Positions 1 to 6,935 of a stretch of 64,000 bases of DNA are shown here, piece after piece; positions within the stretch are counted from its first letter, which is position 1, and each line of letters starts with the position of its first letter. Under the pieces are notes generated by a model, which saw only the letters and a list, made by a program, of their open reading frames with translations, ran no database searches and was not told the origin of the DNA. Origin of the DNA: Ruegeria pomeroyi (lineage in GTDB: Bacteria > Pseudomonadota > Alphaproteobacteria > Rhodobacterales > Rhodobacteraceae). The DNA is taken from NCBI RefSeq assembly GCF_021405525.1, contig NZ_JAGQAG010000001.1, positions 1,674,001 to 1,738,000 of the forward strand. The letters run 5' to 3'. The translations under genes and the position numbers were made by a program.

Positions 1-1
1 C

Positions 2-325
2 AACTGGAAACACGAATTGATGGCGGGCAGCCGCGACACGATCGAAGGGTTGCAGGACGGCACACGCAACATTCCCGACGTGGCCGACCGCGCCAGCGAA
101 GAAACGGACCGAGCGCTGGAACTCAGAACCCGTGACCGTCAGCGCAAGCTGGTTGCCAAGATCGATGCCGCGCTGCGACGCATCGACGAAGGTGAATACG
201 GTTACTGCCAGGTCACCGGCGACCCGATTTCACTCAAACGTTTGGATGCACGCCCGATCGCTACCATGACGCTCGAGGCGCAGGAACGTCATGAGCGCCG
301 CGAGAAAGTGCATCGCGACGATTGA
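2..325 (+). CDS. dksA: DksA/TraR family transcription factor, 5' end outside the window
   Basis: C-terminal part of DksA, the RNA polymerase secondary-channel factor that acts with ppGpp on rRNA and amino-acid promoters. The frame is already open at the first full codon and reads NWKHELMAGSRDTIEGLQ, so the N-terminal coiled coil begins outside the window and the TTG/ATG near base 17 are internal codons. The C-terminal globular domain reads EYGYCQVTGDPISLKRLDAR. Only the first of the usual four zinc cysteines is present; the others are replaced (T, A and similar), as is known for some alphaproteobacterial DksA proteins. The C-terminal helix ERHERREKVHRDD is intact. A strong terminator follows. 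Confidence 0.9.
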   Translation, partial: NWKHELMAGSRDTIEGLQDGTRNIPDVADRASEETDRALELRTRDRQRKLVAKIDAALRRIDEGEYGYCQVTGDPISLKRLDARPIATMTLEAQERHERREKVHRDD

Positions 326-352
326 CGTCGCGGCCTGCGACAATCAGCGGAA

Positions 353-381
353 ACGCCGGGGCCTTTCGCCCCGGCGTTTTT
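353..381 (+). terminator. Rho-independent terminator of dksA
   Basis: A perfect 10-bp stem (ACGCCGGGGC pairing with GCCCCGGCGT) with a CTTTC loop is followed by a run of T. It lies 27 bases after the dksA stop and just before the next gene, so the FAD monooxygenase is probably transcribed separately or by read-through. Confidence 0.9.
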
Positions 382-397
382 GCGTTAAAGGGGGCGC

Positions 398-1570
398 ATG
401 GGAATGTTCGGAACCAGGATCATAGTGGTGGGCGCCGGAATCGGCGGGTTGGCTGCGGCGCTGGCGCTCAAGGCGCGCGGCGCCGATGTCACCGTGTTGG
501 AACAGGCAAATGCCATCGAAGAGGTGGGCGCCGGTATCCAGGTCAGCCCCAATGGAGCCGCTGTCTTGGGTGCGCTGGGTCTGGGGGCGGATTTCGAGCG
601 GGCCTCGGTGCGCGGCCGGGCCGTGGTGCTCTCGGACTATCGACGTCCGGGCGAGGTGCTGCGGCTCGACCTGATGCGCCATGCGGGCAATCAGCGCTAT
701 GCCTTCGTGCACCGGGCCGATCTGATCGACCTGCTGGCCGGGGCGGTGCGCCGCGCAGGCGTGCATGTCAGGCTGTTGCAGAAAGTGGACCACGTCGACC
801 CCGGATCGCCACCTGTCCTGCATATGTGCAACGGGGCCCATCTGACCGCCGATCTGGTGGTGGGGGCTGACGGCCTGCACTCGCGCGCCCGTGCCGCGCT
901 GAACGGGGCGGGCAAACCTTTCTTCACCGGTCAGGTTGCGTGGCGCGCGACCGTACCCAACATGGTCGACCTGCCGGACGAGGCGCGAGTCTATATGGGG
1001 CCGGGGCGGCATCTGGTCTGCTACCCGCTGCGGGGTGGAAGCCTGGTCAATCTGGTCGCGGTGCAGGAACGCGCCGACTGGACCGCCGAAAGCTGGAGCC
1101 AGTCCGACGACCCCGCCAACCTGCGCGCCGCGTTTGCAGATTTCAGCGGCCTGCCCGCCGCCCTGCTGGCGCAGGTCAGCGCGCCGGGCCTTTGGGGGCT
1201 GTTCCGCCACCCGGTGGCGGAAACCTGGCATCGGGGCCGGGTCACTCTGGTCGGCGACGCGGCCCACCCGACGCTGCCTTTCATGGCACAGGGCGCCAAT
1301 ATGGCGCTCGAAGACGCCTGGGTGCTGGCCGATGAACTGGGCAAGGCGCCGGGGATCGAGCTGGGGCTGGCCGCCTATCAGGCCCGCCGTCAGGCCCGCG
1401 CCCGCCGGGTGATCGCGGCGGCAAACAGCAATGCCTGGAAATACCACCTGCGCAGCCCGTTGCGCGGCCCCGCGCATCTGGCCCTGTCACTTGGCGGCAG
1501 GCTGGCGCCCGCCCGCATGGTGCGCCAGTTCGACTGGCTCTACCGTCACGACGTGACTCAAGGCGTCTAA
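398..1570 (+). CDS. FAD-dependent aromatic monooxygenase (salicylate hydroxylase-like)
   Basis: A 390-residue class A flavoprotein monooxygenase, expected to hydroxylate an aromatic or related substrate with NAD(P)H and O2 in the cytoplasm. The N-terminal Rossmann motif VVGAGIGGLAAALAL binds the ADP part of FAD. The central GADGLHSRAR is the DG motif for FAD/NAD(P)H, and GDAAHPTLPFMAQGANMALEDA (read in two parts, GDAAHP and QGANMALEDA) is the flavin ribityl-binding motif near residues 285-306. Length fits the salicylate/6-hydroxynicotinate hydroxylase group. It stands alone with no degradation genes beside it, so the substrate cannot be named. Confidence 0.85.
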   Translation: MGMFGTRIIVVGAGIGGLAAALALKARGADVTVLEQANAIEEVGAGIQVSPNGAAVLGALGLGADFERASVRGRAVVLSDYRRPGEVLRLDLMRHAGNQRYAFVHRADLIDLLAGAVRRAGVHVRLLQKVDHVDPGSPPVLHMCNGAHLTADLVVGADGLHSRARAALNGAGKPFFTGQVAWRATVPNMVDLPDEARVYMGPGRHLVCYPLRGGSLVNLVAVQERADWTAESWSQSDDPANLRAAFADFSGLPAALLAQVSAPGLWGLFRHPVAETWHRGRVTLVGDAAHPTLPFMAQGANMALEDAWVLADELGKAPGIELGLAAYQARRQARARRVIAAANSNAWKYHLRSPLRGPAHLALSLGGRLAPARMVRQFDWLYRHDVTQGV

Positions 1571-1587
1571 ACGGCGCCCCTCTCTCT

Positions 1588-1645
1588 TCTTCTGTTCCGA
1601 AATACCTCGGGGGAGTCGCGCTTGCGCGACGGGGGCAGCGCCCCC
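1588..1645. repeat. Intergenic modular terminator-like element, copy 1
   Basis: Between the convergent monooxygenase and xthA genes. Read on the minus strand it is a GGGGGC-GCT-GCCCCC hairpin, a second hairpin (GTCGCGC/GCGCGAC), then CCCCGAGGTATTT...AACAGAAG. The same hairpin and a similar ATTT-containing box recur at 23.3 kb, and related forms at 25.8, 27.6 and 54.6 kb. It probably ends transcription from one or both sides. Confidence 0.6.
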
Positions 1646-1660
1646 AAACAACCGTGCGGC

Positions 1661-2467
1661 TCAGATATCCAGATCGACCCAGACCGGCACGTGATCGGAG
1701 GGCTTGTCCCTGCCTCGGACCTCCTTGTCGATGCCGCAATCGCGCATCAGGTCGGCGGCCTGCGGGGTCAGAAGGAAATGGTCGATGCGGATACCGTCAT
1801 TGCGGTTCCAGGCGCCGGCCTGATAGTCCCAGAACGAATAATGCCCCGGCCCCTGCACCCGTGCTCGGAAGGCTTCGGTAAAGCCCAGGTTCAGGATCCG
1901 GCGAAAGGCGGCGCGACTTTCGGGCCGGAACAGCGCGTCCTCGCGCCAGGCCTCGGGACGCTTGGCGTCTTCGGCTTGCGGGATGATGTTGTAATCCCCC
2001 GCCATCAGCGCCGGTTCCTCTGCCGCCAACAGCTCTGCCGCGCGGGTCCGCAGCCGCTCCATCCAGCGCAGCTTGTAGTCGTACTTGCCGCCCGGCACCG
2101 GGCTGCCATCCTCGGCCAGTTCGACCGGGTTGCCATTGGGCAGGTAAAGCCCGCAGACCCGCAGCGCCTGTTTGCCCACCACCGTGGCCTCGATCCAGCG
2201 CGCCTGTTCGTCGCTCTCGTCGCCCGGTAGCCCGCGCGAGACATCCTCGAGCGGAAGTTTCGACAGGATCGCCACCCCGTTGAAGCCTTTCTGGCCATGC
2301 GTTTCCACGTTATACCCGCGCTCTTCGAACAGATCGCGGGGGAAAGCCTCGTCCACCGACTTGATCTCTTGCAGCAGCACCACATCGGGTTGGGCGCTGT
2401 CCAGCCAGTTTGGAAGCGCCTCGGCGCGGGCCTTGATCCCGTTGATGTTGAACGTGGCGATCTTCAT
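1661..2467 (-). CDS. xthA: Exodeoxyribonuclease III
   Basis: A 268-residue Mg2+-dependent AP endonuclease and 3'-5' exonuclease of the EEP fold, acting in base excision repair. Seen motifs are the start MKIATFNINGIKAR, LLQEIKSVDE with the metal-binding Glu, GDYNIIPQAEDA, and the terminal SDHVPVWVDLDI with the catalytic Asp-His pair. The open frame extends 29 codons further upstream, but MKIATFNING is the conserved family start, so the internal ATG was chosen. It is a single gene, divergent from the repeat-protein cassette. Confidence 0.95.
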   Translation of the reverse strand: MKIATFNINGIKARAEALPNWLDSAQPDVVLLQEIKSVDEAFPRDLFEERGYNVETHGQKGFNGVAILSKLPLEDVSRGLPGDESDEQARWIEATVVGKQALRVCGLYLPNGNPVELAEDGSPVPGGKYDYKLRWMERLRTRAAELLAAEEPALMAGDYNIIPQAEDAKRPEAWREDALFRPESRAAFRRILNLGFTEAFRARVQGPGHYSFWDYQAGAWNRNDGIRIDHFLLTPQAADLMRDCGIDKEVRGRDKPSDHVPVWVDLDI

Positions 2468-2813
2468 GTCCGGGTCCCCCGTGCTGGCTTTGCCCCGATC
2501 TATCCCCGATCCCGGCGGCGGGGGCAAGCGATGCAAGAACCCGCAGATCGGCAAGTTCGGGCGAATCCGTCCCTCCGATTCGCTGTGAAGTTGCCGAACT
2601 TTCGCCCCAATTCGCTGAATTTTCGGGTTGTGGATAAAAATTTTTCAATGATTTCCGTGGCCTGCAATTTTGTTGAATGACTTATTTTTGCCTCATTTCC
2701 TTAATGTGGATAACTCATTATTTTGCAACGCATGATTGAAAAATATCTTTTCGAGAGCCGTCGGTCCTGCAACCGTGAGGGGGTCATCAACACCAACTCT
2801 GGGGGACAGACCA
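2468..2813. promoter_or_regulatory. AT-rich divergent promoter region
   Basis: A 346-base gap between divergent xthA and the repeat-protein gene. Bases about 2625-2750 are far richer in A/T than the surrounding DNA, with runs such as AAAAATTTTTC and CATTATTTTG, as expected for a promoter or for a nucleoid-protein binding site. A possible -35 box TTGCCT lies at 2688 with TAACTC 17 bases further on, a weak match. GGGGGA at 2801-2806 is a good ribosome binding site for the ATG at 2814. No gene is seen in the gap. Confidence 0.4.
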
Positions 2814-3281
2814 ATGACTGCCATGCTCAAGATCAACCAAATCCAAGGCGAAAACAAAGACGGTGCCAGCATGATGGATGGCGACGTAACGGAAATGTTC
2901 TCGTCCGGCTCCGCGCCGATAACCTCGGCACGCGCAATGATGGGCGAGGGTGTTCAGATGTTCTCGACCAGCTGCCAGGCCTCGGGCGCCGACACCGCCA
3001 CGGGCGAGGGCGTTCAGATGTTCTCGACCAGCTGCCAGGCCTCGGGCGCCGACACCGCCACGGGCGAGGGCGTTCAGATGTTCTCGACCAGCTGCCAGGC
3101 CTCGGGCGCCGACACCGCCACGGGCGAGGGCGTTCAGATGTTCTCGACCAGCTGCCAGGCCTCGGGCCGCGACACCACCACGGGCGAGGGCGTTCAGATG
3201 TTCTCGACCAGCTGCGAGAAAGTGGGCGCGGTTGCGGTCAAGCTGGGCGAAGGTACTCAGATGTTCTCGTCGGGCAGCTAA
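2814..3281 (+). CDS. Repetitive Cys/Met-containing protein with GEG-VQMFSTSC repeats, function unknown
   Basis: I do not recognise a characterised function. The 155-residue product has an N-terminal part of about 42 residues (MTAMLKINQIQGENKDG and onward) and then six units of about 20 residues. Four read (T/M)GEGVQMFSTSCQASG(A/R)DT; the fifth diverges after the Cys; the last is GEGTQMFSSGS and ends the protein. A related TEMFSSGS lies in the N-terminal part, so MFS(S/T) occurs seven times. There is one Cys per central unit (five in all) and no signal peptide or membrane helix. The start was set by the GGGGGA site; an upstream in-frame start would add 26 residues. It may be a multi-core peptide precursor or a metal-binding protein; both are inference. 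Two genes follow in the same direction. Confidence 0.75.
   Translation: MTAMLKINQIQGENKDGASMMDGDVTEMFSSGSAPITSARAMMGEGVQMFSTSCQASGADTATGEGVQMFSTSCQASGADTATGEGVQMFSTSCQASGADTATGEGVQMFSTSCQASGRDTTTGEGVQMFSTSCEKVGAVAVKLGEGTQMFSSGS
2941..3240 (+). repeat. Five tandem 60-bp coding repeats
   Basis: Five consecutive 60-base units encode the 20-residue repeat of the protein above. Units at 3001-3060 and 3061-3120 are identical; the first differs from them at two bases; the fourth differs only near its 3' end; the fifth keeps its first half and diverges after the Cys codon. Near-identity at the base level points to recent duplication or gene conversion. Unit length is an exact multiple of three, so copy-number change keeps the frame. 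Confidence 0.95.
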
Positions 3282-3340
3282 GCGAAGGCAAGACAGAGGC
3301 CGGGCGTTTGTTGGGCGCCGCGAAACAGGGGAGAATTCTC

Positions 3341-4417
3341 ATGTCGAACGTAATCCATCTGAACGCCCGGCGTCCAAGCTTCGGGCCCCTTCGGGGGCTC
3401 GCGGCACTGATCGAAGGTTTTGCAAGCCATCGCCGTTTTGGGGACGACGTATTCTGGCTCAAGGAGAACGCAGAGCTTCTGAATATATTGGAATGTACCG
3501 GCCAGGCGCCGGGCGAAGAGGCCTTGGCTCCGCATCTGACCTTTTACCGCGAGTTGCCTGAACGGCTGCGCTTCTTTCCCCAATACTATCGCTTCCTGTT
3601 GTCACTGTGCCTAGATCTGGAGGATCTGGGGATGACGGGCGAGATGGGCGTCGAACTGGCCGAATGGGTGGCCGGGCAGGGCTTACCCGAGGCCGAGCTA
3701 TCGGATCTGCAACGCGCCGAGGCGCGCCGCCTGCTGGCACGACGCGGCATCGAGTTTACGCCGCGCGACGCAGGTCTGACCGACCGCTTACATGATTTCA
3801 TCGCCCGCTCAGAAACCTTTGCTCTGCCCAACAAGAAGGCGGCCTATGAGCTGACCCATATCGTTTTCTACCTTTCCGAGTATGGGCGGCGTGCGCCGGA
3901 CCTACCTGCCGAGGCGCTTGTCAGCCTCGAATTTGCAGGTCTTTTGGCCTATCTCGAGCAAAATGCGGATCTTTTAGCGGAAATCTGTGTCGCAATGCGC
4001 TATGCTGGAGCGACGCCCTCGCCGATCTGGGAAGATTGGCTGGCGGGCGCGTTAGGGGGTTTTACCCTTTTTAGTGGAGCGCAGGCAGAGATGCGGGACG
4101 ATTATCACGAGTATCTGGTATGTGCCTGGGCCGGGTTGGCGGCAGGGCGAGGCGCGCCTGATCAGGCCGTGGCACAAGGCCCGGTCTCGTTCCATCGGGC
4201 GACCGACTGGGGCGGGCCGCTACGAGAGATTTCCGAATGCATCTATCGTATGGGCGCCGCACGCAGCGGTGACTGGGGCTCGATGCGTCCGCAAATCGCG
4301 GCGCAGTTGAGCGAGACCGGCCACGATATCCTGAGCGCGGCCGAGGCCAGCAGCCCCCGGTTTGACGCTTTCTTTGCCGGCTTTGCTCGCACTGGACTGT
4401 TACGGGTGGCGGTATGA
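3341..4417 (+). CDS. Uncharacterised mainly helical protein of the repeat cassette
   Basis: A 358-residue soluble protein of unknown function, 59 bases after the repeat protein. AGGGGAG precedes the ATG well. The sequence looks mainly alpha-helical with no signal peptide or clear membrane segment. Notable parts are YRELPERLRFFPQYYRF (69-85), YELTHIVFYLSEYG (169-182) and DDYHEYLVC (253-261); the conserved-looking His, Tyr and acidic residues could be a metal or cofactor site, but that is a guess. No YcaO, radical SAM, lanthionine synthetase or protease motif is seen. Its stop overlaps the next gene's start (ATGA), so these two are translationally coupled. It may process or bind the repeat protein. 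Confidence 0.75.
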   Translation: MSNVIHLNARRPSFGPLRGLAALIEGFASHRRFGDDVFWLKENAELLNILECTGQAPGEEALAPHLTFYRELPERLRFFPQYYRFLLSLCLDLEDLGMTGEMGVELAEWVAGQGLPEAELSDLQRAEARRLLARRGIEFTPRDAGLTDRLHDFIARSETFALPNKKAAYELTHIVFYLSEYGRRAPDLPAEALVSLEFAGLLAYLEQNADLLAEICVAMRYAGATPSPIWEDWLAGALGGFTLFSGAQAEMRDDYHEYLVCAWAGLAAGRGAPDQAVAQGPVSFHRATDWGGPLREISECIYRMGAARSGDWGSMRPQIAAQLSETGHDILSAAEASSPRFDAFFAGFARTGLLRVAV

Positions 4418-5304
4418 GGTCGGCCCTGACAGGGGGAGGGCTGGTTCTGGCCTACACCGCGGTGATCTCGTCGGCAGACGCGATCACCAAGCTCATCGCA
4501 CAAGGGTATGCGGCGCCACAGCTTTACGCGATCTCGGGGTTCATCGTTGCAGCGATCAGCCTCGCGGCGGCGCGGGGTAACCGGACGCGGGCGCTCAGAA
4601 CCGTCTGCCCCCGCGCCATGGCGCTGCGGGCATTGGCAACGGTGGTGGCCTCGCTCTGCTTCTTTCATACCTTCCGGCTGCTGCCTTTTGCAGATGTCTT
4701 TGTCTTTATCGGTCTGATGCCGATCGTGGCGGCGCTGATGTCGGGGCTGATGCTGGACGAACATGCCCGCCCGGCGGCCTGGGCCGCACTGGTGGCGGGA
4801 TTTGTGGGCGTGCTTTGCCTGATGCCGGGTGGCATAGGCGCCATCGGGGCGGGGCATCTCTGGGCGCTGGGCGGGGTGGTGACGGGCACCTTCTCTCTGA
4901 TCCTGTCGCGCTATATCGGCCGCCATGAAAGCAACGCGCTGGCGCAGGTATTCTATCCGAACCTGGCGCTGGGGCTCAGCATGGCGGCGGCGCTGCCCTT
5001 TGTCTGGGTGCCGATGCCGATGCTGGATCTGGCCTGGGTCGGGGCCTATGCAGCGCTGTTGTTCCTGGCGCGCTGGCTGCTGGTGATCGCGCTCAGGCTG
5101 CTGGCGGCCTATGTGGTCACGCCGCTGTTGAACCTGCAATTCGTCTGGATGGTGGCGCTGGGCGCGCTGGCCTTTGGCGAATGGCCCGCGCCGATGACCT
5201 GGCTGGGTGCTGCCATCGTGATGGTTTCGGGCCTCTATCTGATCTGGGATCAGATGACCCCAACGCGCGCGCAGGAGGAACTGAGCCTGCGCACCGATCC
5301 CTGA
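4414..5304 (+). CDS. EamA-type DMT transporter in the repeat cassette
   Basis: A 296-residue membrane protein with about ten hydrophobic segments in two EamA halves, the usual layout of drug/metabolite transporters. The N-terminus reads MRSALTGGGLVLAYTAVISSADAITKL, given here as the first membrane helix, and the second half has the HLWALGGVVTGTFSLILSR segment. These proteins move small metabolites across the inner membrane, usually outward. The ATGA overlap with the unknown gene upstream shows it belongs to that cassette, and suggests it exports or imports a molecule connected with the repeat protein. The substrate cannot be read from sequence. Confidence 0.85.
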   Translation: MRSALTGGGLVLAYTAVISSADAITKLIAQGYAAPQLYAISGFIVAAISLAAARGNRTRALRTVCPRAMALRALATVVASLCFFHTFRLLPFADVFVFIGLMPIVAALMSGLMLDEHARPAAWAALVAGFVGVLCLMPGGIGAIGAGHLWALGGVVTGTFSLILSRYIGRHESNALAQVFYPNLALGLSMAAALPFVWVPMPMLDLAWVGAYAALLFLARWLLVIALRLLAAYVVTPLLNLQFVWMVALGALAFGEWPAPMTWLGAAIVMVSGLYLIWDQMTPTRAQEELSLRTDP

Positions 5305-5307
5305 GGT

Positions 5308-5631
5308 TCAGATCGAGAACGAGGTGCCGCAGCCGCAAGAGGCGGTGGCGTTCGGATTGTCGATCACGAAACGGGCGCCGATCAGCTCTTCGGAAAAGTC
5401 GATGACGGCGTTTTCCAGAAACGGCAGCGATACCGCGTCGACCACCACCCGTTGACCCTGGCCTTCGAGCACCAGATCGTCGGACTTGGGTTCGTCCAAG
5501 GCGATCTCGTACTGAAAGCCGGAACAGCCGCCGCCTTCGACCGCAACGCGCAGCGCCTGGCCCTGATCCGCGGCGCCGATCTCGGCGAGCCGGGCAAAGG
5601 CGCGGTCAGTCACTTTGGGGGGCAGGCGCAT
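5308..5631 (-). CDS. erpA: A-type iron-sulfur cluster carrier
   Basis: A 107-residue HesB/IscA-family protein that carries Fe-S clusters to apoproteins. The three ligand cysteines are present: VEGGGCSGFQYEIALDE (Cys36) and ASCGCGTSFSI (Cys99, Cys101), with the C-terminal CGCGxSF typical of the family. The start MRLPPKVTDRAF fits family length; the much longer open frame upstream is antisense to dgt. It is divergent from dgt and ends 3 bases from the stop of the EamA gene. ErpA and IscA-like members are hard to separate without a tree, so the symbol is likely, not certain. Confidence 0.85.
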   Translation of the reverse strand: MRLPPKVTDRAFARLAEIGAADQGQALRVAVEGGGCSGFQYEIALDEPKSDDLVLEGQGQRVVVDAVSLPFLENAVIDFSEELIGARFVIDNPNATASCGCGTSFSI

Positions 5632-5706
5632 CGCGGTCTCCACGGTTTCTTTCCGGTGCAGCCTGCAATATAGAGGGGGCAGGGACAGGCGACAAGGACG
5701 AGACCA

Positions 5707-6864
5707 TTGAAAAGAGCGGGGTTTGCCTCGGATCCGGGCCGCGCGCGCGGGCGGCTGGTGGCCGAAGAGGAAAGCGGCTTTCGCTCCTGTTTCCAGCGTG
5801 ATCGCGACCGGATCATCCATGCCAGCGCCTTTCGCAGGCTGAAGCACAAGACCCAGGTCTTTGTCGAACATGAGGGTGACAGTTATCGCACCCGGCTGAC
5901 CCATTCGATCGAGGTGGCGCAGGTGGCGCGCACCATCGCGGGGGCGCTGGGGCTGAACCCTGAACTGACCGAGGCGGTGGCGCTGGCCCATGATCTGGGC
6001 CACACGCCCTTTGGTCATACCGGCGAGGATGCGTTGCACGCGCTGATGGAACCCTATGGCGGGTTCGACCACAACGCCCAGGCCATTCGCATCGTCACCC
6101 GGCTGGAACGGCATTACGCCGCCTTTGACGGGCTGAACCTGACCTGGGAAACCCTTGAGGCGATTGCCAAGCATAACGGCCCGGTCACGGGTGCGCTGCC
6201 CTGGGCGCTGGCGGAATGCAACGCTGCCTTTGATCTGGAACTGGCCACCCATGCTAGCGCCGAGGCGCAGGTGGCCGCCCTGTCCGACGATATCGCCTAT
6301 AACAATCACGACCTGCATGACGGGTTGCGCGCCGGGCTGTTCAGTGATGACGAGATCGCTGAACTGCCCATCGTCGGCGACTGTTATGCCGAGGTCGACC
6401 GCACCTATCCCGATACCGATGCCTATCGCCGGAGGCACGAGGCGCTGAGGCGGGTGTTCGGCGTGATGGTGGCCGATGTGATCGACACGTCGCGCGCGGC
6501 GCTGGCCGGGTCGGGGGCCGAAAGCGTTGAGGACATCCGCTATCTGGGCCGCCCGGTGATCCGGTTTTCGGATGCACTCTGGTCCGATCTGCGCCAGATC
6601 AGGGCCTTTTTGTTCACCCGCATGTATCGCGCGCCCTCGGTCATGGTGGTGCGCGAACAGGTGGCGCGGGTGGTCGAGGAACTCTTTCCGATCTATCTGA
6701 ACGATCCCCGGCAGATGCCGAAACACTGGCATGGTGAAATCGACGCCGCCCCGGACGAGACCGCGCTGGCGCGGATCGTGTCCGATTATGTCTCGGGCAT
6801 GACCGACCGCTTTGCCTTGCAGGACCATGCGCGGCTGACGGGAAGCGAACCGATACGGCACTGA
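5707..6864 (+). CDS. dgt: Deoxyguanosinetriphosphate triphosphohydrolase-like protein
   Basis: A 385-residue HD-superfamily hydrolase, type 2 dGTPase group, which splits dNTPs to nucleoside and triphosphate. HD metal ligands are seen in [10 protein letters not shown] and [35 protein letters not shown] is the conserved N-terminal signature of the family. The start is a TTG with AAGGACG upstream. The gene is followed 71 bases later by argS, an arrangement (erpA-dgt-argS) that I know from other Rhodobacteraceae. Confidence 0.92.
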   Translation: MKRAGFASDPGRARGRLVAEEESGFRSCFQRDRDRIIHASAFRRLKHKTQVFVEHEGDSYRTRLTHSIEVAQVARTIAGALGLNPELTEAVALAHDLGHTPFGHTGEDALHALMEPYGGFDHNAQAIRIVTRLERHYAAFDGLNLTWETLEAIAKHNGPVTGALPWALAECNAAFDLELATHASAEAQVAALSDDIAYNNHDLHDGLRAGLFSDDEIAELPIVGDCYAEVDRTYPDTDAYRRRHEALRRVFGVMVADVIDTSRAALAGSGAESVEDIRYLGRPVIRFSDALWSDLRQIRAFLFTRMYRAPSVMVVREQVARVVEELFPIYLNDPRQMPKHWHGEIDAAPDETALARIVSDYVSGMTDRFALQDHARLTGSEPIRH

Positions 6865-6935
6865 CGCGCGCGCCGGGCTGCATTGACCTTGGCGGTTTGC
6901 GTGGTAAACCGCCAGTCAAGCAAAAGGATGCCGAG

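Noticed and set aside
344-1477. Long minus-strand frame opposite the FAD monooxygenase
   Set aside because: Its product is Gln/Arg/His-rich with no motif, and it mirrors a gene with clear FAD motifs; high-GC DNA often has such open antisense frames.
2941-3240. CRISPR array
   Set aside because: Units are 60 bp with no spacers, they follow directly on each other and code for protein in one frame.
2723-3340. In-frame upstream extension of the 358-residue gene across the repeat region
   Set aside because: It would read the repeats in another frame as Arg/Gly-rich text; a good ribosome site and start at 3341 fit better.
5632-6861. Extended N-terminus of the ErpA frame
   Set aside because: It is antisense to dgt; ErpA proteins are about 107-115 residues.
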